DNA of 56,910 nucleotides from Chloroflexota bacterium (GCA_026713865.1 JAPONQ010000075.1:1-56910); one strand, 5' to 3'; positions 7,923 to 15,423 are shown, counted from the stretch's first letter. Numbers and translations: made by a program. The notes: generated by a model not told the origin, from the letters alone.

Positions 7923-9234
7923 GGTCGATACGACCAGCCGTACTGTGTCGCTGTGTCAGGAGGCCGCGGCTCGGGATTGGGTCAATGAGCGTAGCGATCG
8001 AATCGAGACCCACCTTCCTGCCAGCCCGGTGGAAAATGCGATCTGCCGGGAATGGCACCCCGGCCAATGTGCTCCTGCCTAGTGTGACGAAGAGGTGACC
8101 GCCTGGACGGAGCACGCGTCGGCACTCCTCGGCAAAGTCCCACATGTAGCGCGAGTAGTCGGAAGCCATCCGCGCGCGGACCGGGTTCGCGTCATACACC
8201 TCACGCACCAGACTGTCCACGTAGTGGTCTCCAGTCAAGAGACCACCGACCGCCTCAGCGCCTACGGTGACCGCCTCTGTGCCGAGTGTCGCGCGGTCCA
8301 ACATTCTCAGTTGGGACTGAGGGAATCCGCTGAGGAGCAATTCAAGTTTCATACTTCGCACATACTTCTGCGCACCGCAGTACGGCGGCGATGTGATGAT
8401 GGCATCGATGGAGTCGACGTCGAGACCAGTGCGCGCCGCATGGGCACTAGCGTCGGCGAATCGCGTAGAGCCGAGCGTGGTTTGCACGGCGTGCAGCTCA
8501 GACATTCGCCTGATGTTCGCGGTCGCTGCTTTCAGGAAGGCCGAATAAACGGAAGCGGTCGTCACCGATTGAGCATGTCCGAGCGCCCTGCGGTAGCGAG
8601 CTCCAGCAGACTTGGCGCGGACCCCGCTGAGGCGCACCAACGGTGGGATGGCCGGATCGGCCGTCGATAGTCGGCGAACCGTGCTGGTCATGGTCACAAG
8701 GAAAAACGCTCGGCAATCAGGATCCGTGACTTCAGCGATTGCACGCGCAAGACGATGGAGGCCAGCTCGCGCAGCGGGCAAGAGCCAGTATTCAAGAACA
8801 GAGTTCGGGGCCGGCGCAGAGCGGTACCGCTTCGCTTTCGCCAGGAGCGCTGCGAGCTGGTCCGTCAGGAAGTGCGGATCGACCGGAGTCACCTTAACGC
8901 GACTAATGAGCAGTGCGAGTGGGTTGATGTCTAGTCCAACAGCATCTAGCCCTCTCAGATTTGCCTCGAGCAGAACGGTGCCTGATCCGCAGAACGGATC
9001 AAGAATAGTCGCCTCTTGCGGCAGATGCAGATTGTCCAAACACACTGCGGGTATCCGATGGAACATCTTGGCTGGATACGAATGCAACCAGTGCGTGAAA
9101 ACGTCTCTACGGCCTGTACCTCCGCCTTTTTGTCTAAAACTGACTCTTATTTCAGACTCGTGTTTTTCTTTGCGGTGCAACTGGCTTTGGAAGTCAGCAA
9201 GAGCCACTTGGGCATCGACGGTGTCAGTGAGCAT
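7879..9234 (-). CDS. Amino-directed DNA methyltransferase (N4-cytosine/N6-adenine type), first gene of putative defence operon, 451 aa
   Basis: Residues 77-89 (ILDPFCGSGTVLL) form the SAM-binding motif I (FxGxG) followed by an acidic GLDINPLA strand. TSPPY at 281-285 is catalytic motif IV, in the SPPY form common in N4-cytosine enzymes. The order, motif I then about 200 residues then motif IV, leaves room for a target-recognition segment between them. RVLRPGGHLFVTLGRS near the C-terminus is a late core strand. ATG 9234 follows GAGGAAGAG. No restriction endonuclease is adjacent, so the enzyme may mark self DNA for the three downstream proteins. Confidence 0.85.
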   Translation of the reverse strand: MLTDTVDAQVALADFQSQLHRKEKHESEIRVSFRQKGGGTGRRDVFTHWLHSYPAKMFHRIPAVCLDNLHLPQEATILDPFCGSGTVLLEANLRGLDAVGLDINPLALLISRVKVTPVDPHFLTDQLAALLAKAKRYRSAPAPNSVLEYWLLPAARAGLHRLARAIAEVTDPDCRAFFLVTMTSTVRRLSTADPAIPPLVRLSGVRAKSAGARYRRALGHAQSVTTASVYSAFLKAATANIRRMSELHAVQTTLGSTRFADASAHAARTGLDVDSIDAIITSPPYCGAQKYVRSMKLELLLSGFPQSQLRMLDRATLGTEAVTVGAEAVGGLLTGDHYVDSLVREVYDANPVRARMASDYSRYMWDFAEECRRVLRPGGHLFVTLGRSTLAGVPFPADRIFHRAGRKVGLDSIATLIDPIPSRGLLTQRHSTAGRIDHEYIAWLRRPAELG

Positions 9235-9288
9235 GTTACTCTTCCTCGAGACCGAGTGCTTTTGAGACGATAGTCGCAGAAGGCCTCG

Positions 9289-9316
9289 TAAGTAGGCGGG
9301 AGCCAGTTCCTGACAA
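9289..9316 (-). promoter_or_regulatory. Candidate promoter of the defence operon
   Basis: On the minus strand TTGTCA (9316-9311) is followed after 16 bases by TACTTA (9294-9289), about 55 bases before the methyltransferase ATG. The -35 match is fair and the -10 match weak, so this is tentative. Confidence 0.25.
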
Positions 9317-9319
9317 TGC

Positions 9320-9478
9320 CTTGATTTCGCACACCTTAGACGGTGTGGTGCACTCGTGGCACATCAGATACCGAATCAGCCTGCGGTCATCCGAAGCAAG
9401 TCGAGTGTCGCTCCCGTACGACACACGTGCCGTCTGCACGATCGCGCCATCCTCGCCCAAACCGGGCGCGTATACTAC
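9320..9478 (-). pseudogene. thyX: Remnant of flavin-dependent thymidylate synthase
   Basis: About 50 minus-strand residues match the ThyX core: GAIVQTARVSYGSDT, then SDDRRLIRYLMCHECTTP-like sequence. Intact enzymes have ARVSYG followed by D-x-x-LIxYLMRHxHTTPFE. Here the histidine-rich part is degraded to MCHECTTPSK, and the downstream RHR(x)7S flavin/dUMP motif is missing. The surrounding frame (9835-9236) is open but otherwise unlike a protein, so this is a decayed fragment. It lies directly upstream of, and on the same strand as, the methyltransferase gene. Confidence 0.7.
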
Positions 9479-9902
9479 ACCTCCTCCGACAAGGCGCGGC
9501 GCGGGCCCGCTCTCAACCCGTCTCCAGGAACGCGCGCAACAGATCGGGCGACCGTCCTCGTTGAGCCGAGGGCCCTTTGCACAGTGGCAGTCGTGTCGGC
9601 TCGAACGCATGGCGCGCGCACTGCGCCGCTCGCTGGCGCAGTGTCCGGTCGCCCTCCTCAGTCGAAGGACTGAGGGAGCCAAGAGTCGAGAAGTGGCGCG
9701 GACCACCAACGGTCGGTCGCTACTCACCGCGGAGGCCGATTCACCCGAGTTGCCGGACGAGGCCGGAGGCCGACCAATGCGCGGGCTCGGGATGAGGGAG
9801 CGTCGGCAGTTGGAGATCTTGGAGCCAGATTCCACTGCGTCTCCACCGCCTCGGACGCGATTCTAGACCGTATGGAGCGCCTCACTCCGATTCACTGATG
9901 TG
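9479..9902. other. Gap between thyX remnant and IS110 gene
   Basis: Frames are open on both strands, but none has protein-like composition or a convincing ribosome-binding site. The right part probably includes the left non-coding end of the IS110-type element. Confidence 0.4.
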
Positions 9903-9924
9903 GTTCTGCGTGTGGACGCAGAAC
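9903..9924. other. Perfect 9-bp hairpin in the left non-coding end of the IS110-type element
   Basis: GTTCTGCGT and ACGCAGAAC flank a 4-base loop, 22 bases before the transposase ATG. IS110-family elements carry non-coding ends that can produce a structured guide (bridge) RNA. This stem is a candidate part of such a structure; it could also be a regulatory hairpin limiting transposase expression. Confidence 0.45.
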
Positions 9925-9946
9925 GGGATCAGGGAGGGGATGAGGT

Positions 9947-11059
9947 ATGGAGAAGCAGACGACGTACGTGGGGATGGATGTACACGCGCGCACGATCCGT
10001 GTGGCGGTACTCGGTCCGGGAGGGGCGCAGCGGGAGGAGTGGGGCCTCGCGAACGAGCCGAGGGCGGTGGCCAGCCTCGCCAGGCGGCTCCTGCGCGGGA
10101 CACCGGGTTCGGTCGTCGCATGCTACGAAGCGGGTCCCACTGGCTTCGCGCTGATGCGCCAGCTCCGGGCGAAGGGCATCGACTGCCGGGTCATCGCCCC
10201 GGCGCTGATCCCGCGCAAGCCGGGCGACCGGGTGAAGACCGACCGGCGCGACGCGCGGAACCTGGCAGAGCTGCTGCGGGCGGGGCTTCTCACCGAGGTC
10301 CATGCTCCGACCCCCGAGCAGGAGGCGGTGCGCGACCTCTCCCGGGCGCGCGAGGACGCGGTTGCCGACCGCAAGCGGGCGCAGCACCGGCTCGCGAAGC
10401 TGCTGCTGCGCCGCGGGCTCAGCTACGGCAGGAGGAACTGGACCCTAGAGCATCGCGCCTGGCTGCGCAGGCTCAGCTTCGACCACCCGGCGGCGCAGGC
10501 GACCTTCGACGGCTACCTGCGCACACTCGAGGCGGCGGAGGAGCGGGCGCGGACGCTGGAGCAGGAGCTGCTCGCCTGCGCGGAGGGAGACGACTACCGC
10601 GAGGCGGTGGGACTCCTGCGTTGCTTCCACGGGGTGGACACCGTCACGGCGATGACGCTTCTCGCTGAACTCGGAGACGTCAGCCGGTTCGGGAGCGCCC
10701 GGCAACTGATGTCCTACCTCGGGCTCACACCCAGCGAATACAGCAGCGGCGCCCGCCAGCGTCGGGGCGAGATCACGAAGGCGGGCAACAACCACGTCCG
10801 CCGCGTGCTGGTGGAGAGCGCCTGGCACTACCGGCACCCGCCCCGGGTGGGAGTGGGCCTGCGCCGGCGCCGGGAGGGGCAGCCGGGCTGGGCGGTGTCG
10901 ATGGCGGAGGGGGCGCAGCGACGTCTGCACCGCCGCTTCCGGCTGCTGACCGAGCAGGGGAAACGCTCGCCCGTGGCGACCGTCGCCGTGGCGCGCGAGC
11001 TCGTGGGCTACCTGTGGGCGGTGCTGCGCATTGGGGCCGAGCACCGGATGGCCGCCTGA
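9947..11059 (+). mobile_element. IS110-family transposase, 370 aa
   Basis: The N-terminal RuvC-like DEDD domain is present: YVGMDVHARTIRVAVL (first Asp), VACYEAGPTGFAL (Glu) and VKTDRRDARNLAELL (DxxDA). The C-terminal transposase_20 domain shows FHGVDTVTAMTLLAELG and SYLGLTPSEYSSG (serine motif), then ITKAGNNHVRRVLVESAW. Length is close to the usual 340-400 residues and there is no frameshift, so the protein is probably intact. ATG 9947 follows GATGAGG. It lies between the defence operon and the right 131-bp repeat. Confidence 0.92.
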
Positions 11060-11184
11060 GCGAGAGGAGGTCCGAAGGGAGAGATACCAACCCTGGAGGC
11101 GGGAGCGGTCGCGTCCGGGGCGATGGGGGATCGGCGGCCTCCGGTGGGTGCGCTTGACACCGAGGCACTCCATATCAGTCGCCC

Positions 11185-11315
11185 TCATGGTCCCTTTCGT
11201 GGTCCCTTTCGCCGGTGCGCGGACCTGCGCGTCCGTGCGTATGCGTACGTTCTCGCCGCCGGAATCAAACCTGTGTGCGCAGTGGTGCGCGTCCGTGCGC
11301 GCGGCAAGCCAATCT
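11185..11315. repeat. Right copy of 131-bp direct repeat
   Basis: It differs from 3320-3450 at three positions by eye and carries the same tandem 12-mers (11188-11199 and 11200-11211). It ends where the sequence changes to a stretch that resembles the 3' half of a tRNA (anticodon loop CTGGGGG-like, then AGGTCGCAGATTCAA). The left copy is followed by unrelated sequence. Confidence 0.85.
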
Positions 11316-11437
11316 GGGGGTCAGGAGGTCGCAGATTCAAGGCGCTTGCGTCTCTCCGGTCTCGGCAGAGGGAGCGGTGTCCCCGGACCAGAGGCTCGCA
11401 GAATATCATCGGCGGCAGTCGTGCCGCATTGACGGCG

Positions 11438-11457
11438 AATGCCTACGAAATGCCTAC
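11438..11457. repeat. Tandem AATGCCTAC repeats near the tRNA 3' end
   Basis: AATGCCTAC occurs at 11438-11446 and 11449-11457, an 11-base period. Two TGATCA palindromes follow within 20 bases. The position 70-90 bases from the tRNA-Ser 3' end fits integrase arm-type sites left by an element that inserted at this tRNA. No integrase gene is present. Confidence 0.4.
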
Positions 11458-11528
11458 AACTGATCAGGCTTGTGATCACCGAACGAGTGGCGCCGAACGC
11501 CCCGCAGAGGCCGTCGCAGGTTTGAAAT

Positions 11529-11618
11529 TGGCGGAGGGGGTGGGATTCGAACCCACGGTGCGTCGAAACACACGACGGATTTCAAGGCCGCTCCCTTAAA
11601 CCACTCGGGCACCCCTCC
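11529..11618 (-). tRNA. tRNA-Ser (anticodon TGA), CCA encoded
   Basis: The 7-bp acceptor stem pairs GGAGGGG (11618-11612) with CCCCTCC (11539-11533), followed by discriminator G and encoded CCA. The anticodon loop CTTGAAA gives TGA. A long variable arm (CGTCGTGTGTTTCGACG) identifies the serine class, and the T-arm contains GGGTTCGAATCCC. The 3' end faces left towards the accessory island, the usual orientation for a tRNA used as an integration site. Confidence 0.95.
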
Positions 11619-11727
11619 ACGAGCGATCCTAGCGCCTGCCACCACCGCAGCGCCGGAGGCCGCGTCGAGCAGCGCCCAGCCGTATGGGGCAGCGGCGTAG
11701 ACTGAGCGCGCATCCGTCGAGGTAGCG

Positions 11728-12144
11728 ATGAGCCTGAGCGACGGCGACCGCCGCGAGATCATCGAGCTGGCCGCTCGCTACAGCTGGGAACTCGACGTGA
11801 CGCGCGATGCCGCCGCGGTGGCGGCGACTTTCACCGAGGACGGCCTGTTTGTCGGCGATACCGGCGCCGTGTCGCGCGGGCGGGCACAACTAGTCCGGCA
11901 CTTCGAGCGGACCTGGGAGCGATGGGCGCGGCGCTCCCCGCTGCGGCACTGGACGACGAACCACGTCATCACGGGAGACGGCGACGAGGCGACCCACACC
12001 TGCTACATCCTCCTGATCGCGCTGGAGGACGCCGGGCCCCGTGTCGACAGGACCGGCATCTACCGCGACGCCCTGAAGCGCGTCGATGGGCGCTGGCTCT
12101 TCGCCGAGCGCCACGTCTCGATCGATCAGTACCCGCGCTCCTGA
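11728..12144 (+). CDS. SnoaL-like (NTF2-fold) protein, 138 aa
   Basis: The sequence follows the SnoaL_4-like pattern: an N-terminal helix (DRREIIELAARYSWELD), FTEDGLFVG on the first strand, a central region with HWTTNHVITGDGDEA, and a terminal YRDALKRVDGRWLFAERHV. NTF2-fold proteins of this size are small isomerases, hydrolases or ligand-binding proteins; the substrate cannot be told. A -10-like TAGACT lies at 11698-11703. It is the first core-type gene after the tRNA. Confidence 0.8.
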   Translation: MSLSDGDRREIIELAARYSWELDVTRDAAAVAATFTEDGLFVGDTGAVSRGRAQLVRHFERTWERWARRSPLRHWTTNHVITGDGDEATHTCYILLIALEDAGPRVDRTGIYRDALKRVDGRWLFAERHVSIDQYPRS

Positions 12145-12249
12145 GGGAGGGGTTGCGGACACCGGTGCGGTATGGTGGCCGGCAGGCACGCCTACGCGCG
12201 GCCGAGCGGCGAGTAGCCGCCGGCGCGGCCTAGGGAGCGAGGTGACGAG

Positions 12250-12810
12250 GTGACCGGTGGTGCGCCGGACGCCCTCCCGACGGTCTCCATCAACGGGGAC
12301 ACCGTTGCGCTTCGCTACATGGAGCCCGGCGACGCCGACGCGGTGCTGGCGTTCGCGCGGTCGGTCCCCAAGCACGACCTGATGTTCCTGCCGACCGACA
12401 TCACAACGGTCGAGGGCGTGAACGGCTGGGTCGACGACGTCCTGCTCGGCCTGGCGTCGGTGATCCTCGCTACGCAGGCGGGCGAGATCATCGGCTTCGG
12501 AGCGGTGGCCCGGCACGAGGCCATCTGGATGCGGCACATCGCCAATCTCCACGTCGTCGTCGGCGAGTCGCGGCGGGGACGGGGTCTCGGCCACCGCCTC
12601 GCCTCCGAGGGTCTCACGCTCGCCCAGGGACTCGGCGTCCGCCGCGTCACGACGCAGATGACTCTGGACCAGATCGCCGCGATGCGGACTTTCCGGGCGC
12701 TCGCCTTCGTCCCGGTCGCCGTCTTGCACGATCAGGTCAGCGACACGAACGGCGAGACCTACGACCTGCTGCTGATGCATCGCGACATCGCCCCGGGCGA
12801 GACAACGTAG
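12250..12810 (+). CDS. GNAT-family N-acetyltransferase, 186 aa
   Basis: GTG start at 12250. The acetyl-CoA-binding motif A is visible as LHVVVGESRRGRGLGHRLASEG (R-x-x-G-x-G/A), preceded by a strand containing GEIIGFGAVARHEA. TLDQIAAMRTFRALAF matches the later helix before the terminal strands. It transfers an acetyl group from acetyl-CoA to an unidentified amine. A TATGGT hexamer at 12171-12176 could be its -10 element. It is a single gene, followed by a NIPSNAP gene on the same strand. Confidence 0.85.
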   Translation: MTGGAPDALPTVSINGDTVALRYMEPGDADAVLAFARSVPKHDLMFLPTDITTVEGVNGWVDDVLLGLASVILATQAGEIIGFGAVARHEAIWMRHIANLHVVVGESRRGRGLGHRLASEGLTLAQGLGVRRVTTQMTLDQIAAMRTFRALAFVPVAVLHDQVSDTNGETYDLLLMHRDIAPGETT

Positions 12811-12949
12811 CGTCGCTCGGGCCGCAACGGTCTCACCATCCGGGCACGCCCGGCGCCTCCCGCCCCGCGCGCCGCGCAGCACGGCGGCCGCGCGCGCTGT
12901 AGGGTCGCCACGACACCGCCGTCCCGCGGCGGAGCGAGGGAGCCCCACG

Positions 12950-13276
12950 GTGATCTACGAACTCCGCGTCTACACGGCCCTCCCGGGACGGCGGGAGGCG
13001 ATGCTCGCCCGTTTCCGAGACCACACGACCCGCCTCTTCGAGAAGCACGGGATGCGGAACATCGGGTACTGGACCAACTACGCGGGTGGACGCTACGGCG
13101 AACTCGTCTACCTGCTCGCGTTCGACGACGTCGCTCAGCGTGAGCGCGCGTGGGCCGCCTTCAGCGCCGACCCCGAGTGGCGCGAGGCGTACGAGGAGTC
13201 CGAGCGCGACGGGCCCATCGTGAGTCACAGCGAGAACCGCCTGCTCCAGCCGACGGACTTCTCGCCTCTGCGCTGA
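12950..13276 (+). CDS. NIPSNAP family protein, 108 aa
   Basis: The start MIYELRVYTALPGRREAMLARF and the later GYWTNYAGG, YLLAFDD and WAAFSADPEWREAYEES segments match the single-domain NIPSNAP family, a dimeric alpha/beta-barrel fold. Small members of this size are common in soil and aquatic bacteria. Their biochemical role is not settled. The start is GTG 12950. Confidence 0.85.
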   Translation: MIYELRVYTALPGRREAMLARFRDHTTRLFEKHGMRNIGYWTNYAGGRYGELVYLLAFDDVAQRERAWAAFSADPEWREAYEESERDGPIVSHSENRLLQPTDFSPLR

Positions 13277-13308
13277 CCCCATCCCCACCTGCCGGCCGGG
13301 ACTGCAGC

Positions 13309-13337
13309 TTGAGGGGGTCGTGGGCGCGTGCTAGGAT
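13309..13337 (+). promoter_or_regulatory. Promoter of the nusA-infB operon
   Basis: TTGAGG (13309-13314), 17-base spacer, TAGGAT (13332-13337): a good sigma-70-type match. Transcription would begin near 13344, giving a leader of roughly 105 bases that contains an intrinsic terminator. Confidence 0.65.
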
Positions 13338-13363
13338 CACCACCGGCGTCGCCTCTCGAGGAT

Positions 13364-13392
13364 GACGTGGGCGGCGCCCACGTCTTTTTTTT
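13364..13392 (+). terminator. Intrinsic terminator in the nusA leader (probable attenuator)
   Basis: GACGTGGGC and GCCCACGTC pair over 9 bases around a 3-base loop and are followed by eight T residues (13385-13392). This is a textbook intrinsic terminator. It lies downstream of the promoter at 13309-13337 and upstream of the nusA start, so every nusA transcript from that promoter must read through it. Confidence 0.85.
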
Positions 13393-13448
13393 GGCCCGGC
13401 GCGCGGCCACCATCCGTTCGCGGCCCCTTGAGCGGCACCGGAGAGACC

Positions 13449-15044
13449 ATGAAGAACGATTTCGTCGTCGCGATCACGCAGCTCTCGGCCGAGAAGAGCC
13501 TCGACACCGACACCGTCTTCGACGCGGTCGAGTCGGCGATGGCATCGGCGTTCAAGAACGACGACCTCCTCTATGCCGACGTCGTCGTGAAGATCGACCG
13601 CGACTCCGGCGAGATCGACGCCTGGCGGCGCTACGAGGTGGTCACCGAGGAGGAGATCGAGGACGACGAGCTGCAGATCTCGCCCGAGCGGGCAGCCGCG
13701 ATGGGCCACCCCGGCCTCGAACCGGGGGGCGAGGTACTCGAGCCGATACCCCAGAGCCCGAGCACGGGGCGCATCGCCGCCCAGACCGCGAAGCAGGTCG
13801 TGCTGCAGCGACTGCGCGAGGCGGAGCGCGAGGCGGTCTACAGTGAGTTCACCGGCAAGGAGGGTGAGCTCGTCTCCGGCACCGTCCTCCGCGTCGAGCA
13901 GGGACGCCACGTCATCATCGACCTCGGACGCACCGAGGCCGTACTTCCCATGTCCGAGCAGGTGCGACCGGAGCACTACCGCGTGGGCCAGCGATTGCGC
14001 GTCTACGTGAAGGAGGTCTACCGCGCCTCGAAGGGTCCGCAGGTCGTGATCTCGCGCTCGCACCCGGAACTCGTCCGGCGGCTGCTCGAGCTCGAAGTGC
14101 CCGAGATCGCGCGCGGCACGGTGGAGGTGATGGGAATCGCGCGCGATCCCGGATACCGCTCCAAGGTGGCGGTGATCTCCCGCCAGCACGGCATCGATCC
14201 GATCGGAGCCACGATCGGGATACGCGGCTCGCGCATCCAGAACATCGTGAACGAGCTCAACGGCGAGCGGATCGACCTGATCCGCTGGGATCCGAACGAC
14301 GCCGTGTTCGTGACCAGCGCACTGCGCCCCGCCGAGGTCGTCTCTGTGAGGCTGGATGCCGAGACGAAGACGGCGTTCGTCGCCGTGCCGGACAAGCAGA
14401 TGACCCTCGCCATCGGCAAGGAGGGCCAGAACGCGCGCCTCGCCGCCAAGCTCACGGGCCGCCGGATCGACATCCAGGCGGAAGGCTCGCTGATCGGCTC
14501 CGGGGCAGACCTCTACCCGCCGCCGGAGCCGAACATGGAGGCCATCCCTCGCGCGGACGTGGCGCCCGAGCCCTCGCTGCCCCCGCTTCCGGCGCCGGTC
14601 GCGGCCGGTGCCGACTACCAGCGTCCGGGGCTTCCCGGATCATCGCCACCGGCCGCTCCGGCCGCGGCTCCGGCCGATGCCGAGCCCGCGCTGACACCGG
14701 AGCAGGAGGTGCTGGCCGGCTTCGTGGAGGAGGAGGAGGCTGCTGCGCCCGTCGCAGAGGCGCCTCCGACGCCTCCCCGGGCCCAGCCCGCGGCACCGAC
14801 CACCGGCCTGCGCTTCGCCGAGGAGATCTCCGGCCTGGCGCGCGAGGAGGAGCCGGAGGACCGCCGGCCCCAGCGGCGCCAGCGGCGGACCGGCGGGCGC
14901 GGCGGACGTGCCGCCGGTGCCGAGCGTACCCCGGCCGCGGCGCGCGAAGGACGACGCTTCGAGATCGACGAGGAGGAGATCGAGGAGGGACTCGCCGAGC
15001 TCCACGGGGAGTACGGAGACGACTACACGGACGAGGAGGAGTAG
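13449..15044 (+). CDS. nusA: Transcription termination/antitermination factor NusA, 531 aa
   Basis: NusA binds RNA polymerase and nascent RNA and modulates pausing, termination and antitermination. Domains in order: N-terminal polymerase-binding domain (1-125), S1 (about 137-200, SGTVLRVEQGRHVIIDLG), KH1 (about 225-290, DPIGATIGIRGSRI) and KH2 (about 300-350, AIGKEGQNARLAAKLTG). After residue 350 comes a Pro/Ala-rich and then very acidic tail of about 180 residues, longer than in most NusA proteins. I chose ATG 13449 (GGAGAG upstream); an open extension to 13362 runs through the terminator and is not coding. rimP, the usual upstream neighbour, is absent. Confidence 0.95.
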   Translation: MKNDFVVAITQLSAEKSLDTDTVFDAVESAMASAFKNDDLLYADVVVKIDRDSGEIDAWRRYEVVTEEEIEDDELQISPERAAAMGHPGLEPGGEVLEPIPQSPSTGRIAAQTAKQVVLQRLREAEREAVYSEFTGKEGELVSGTVLRVEQGRHVIIDLGRTEAVLPMSEQVRPEHYRVGQRLRVYVKEVYRASKGPQVVISRSHPELVRRLLELEVPEIARGTVEVMGIARDPGYRSKVAVISRQHGIDPIGATIGIRGSRIQNIVNELNGERIDLIRWDPNDAVFVTSALRPAEVVSVRLDAETKTAFVAVPDKQMTLAIGKEGQNARLAAKLTGRRIDIQAEGSLIGSGADLYPPPEPNMEAIPRADVAPEPSLPPLPAPVAAGADYQRPGLPGSSPPAAPAAAPADAEPALTPEQEVLAGFVEEEEAAAPVAEAPPTPPRAQPAAPTTGLRFAEEISGLAREEEPEDRRPQRRQRRTGGRGGRAAGAERTPAAAREGRRFEIDEEEIEEGLAELHGEYGDDYTDEEE

Positions 15045-15051
15045 CGACACG

Positions 15052-15423
15052 CCACAGGAGGCCACCACCAGACATCGCCCGCCCTACGCGCCGGACCCGA
15101 TCCGGCACCGGCCGCAGCGCAGCTGCGTCGCCTGCCGGGCCAAGCGCGCGAAGAGCCAGCTGACCCGCCTCGTACGCGGGCGGGACGGCTCCGTCCAGGC
15201 CGACCCCGGCGGGCGAGCGGAGGGCCGCGGGGCCTACCTGTGCGACGACCCGTCCTGCCGGCGCCGCGTCCTGAGCAAGCCCGCGCTGCTGGCGCGCGCG
15301 CTGCGATCGCCGGTCGCGGCGGTCGCCCCCTCGGCGCTCGGTGCTCTCGGCGACGAACCGGGCGCGCGCGGAGGCGCCCCCGGGGGCCCGCCGACCCGAC
15401 CGACAGAGGGAGCGAGCAGATGA
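15052..15423 (+). CDS. ylxR: YlxR family RNA-binding protein (DUF448)
   Basis: RSCVACRAKRAKSQLTRLVR, then GRAEGRGAYLCDDPSC, is the YlxR signature, with the conserved C-x-x-C and GRGAY(L/V)C motifs. YlxR proteins lie between nusA and infB in many bacteria and bind RNA. The start is a problem: no ATG, GTG, TTG or CTG is in frame between the nusA stop and the conserved core, although AGGAGG occurs at 15056-15061. The frame is also open far upstream inside nusA, with GTG 14908. The listed start is only the edge of the plausible coding part. The stop overlaps the infB start (ATGA). Confidence 0.85.
   Translation, partial: PQEATTRHRPPYAPDPIRHRPQRSCVACRAKRAKSQLTRLVRGRDGSVQADPGGRAEGRGAYLCDDPSCRRRVLSKPALLARALRSPVAAVAPSALGALGDEPGARGGAPGGPPTRPTEGASR

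Noticed and set aside
9321-9866. Plus-strand 181-codon ORF opposite the thyX remnant
   Set aside because: Ser/Arg-rich, no ribosome-binding site, and overlaps the recognisable ThyX segment on the other strand.
11123-11599. Plus-strand ORF ending in GVGFEPTVRRNTR
   Set aside because: The C-terminal sequence is the classic false translation across an antisense tRNA-Ser; the upstream part runs through IS110 end and direct repeat.
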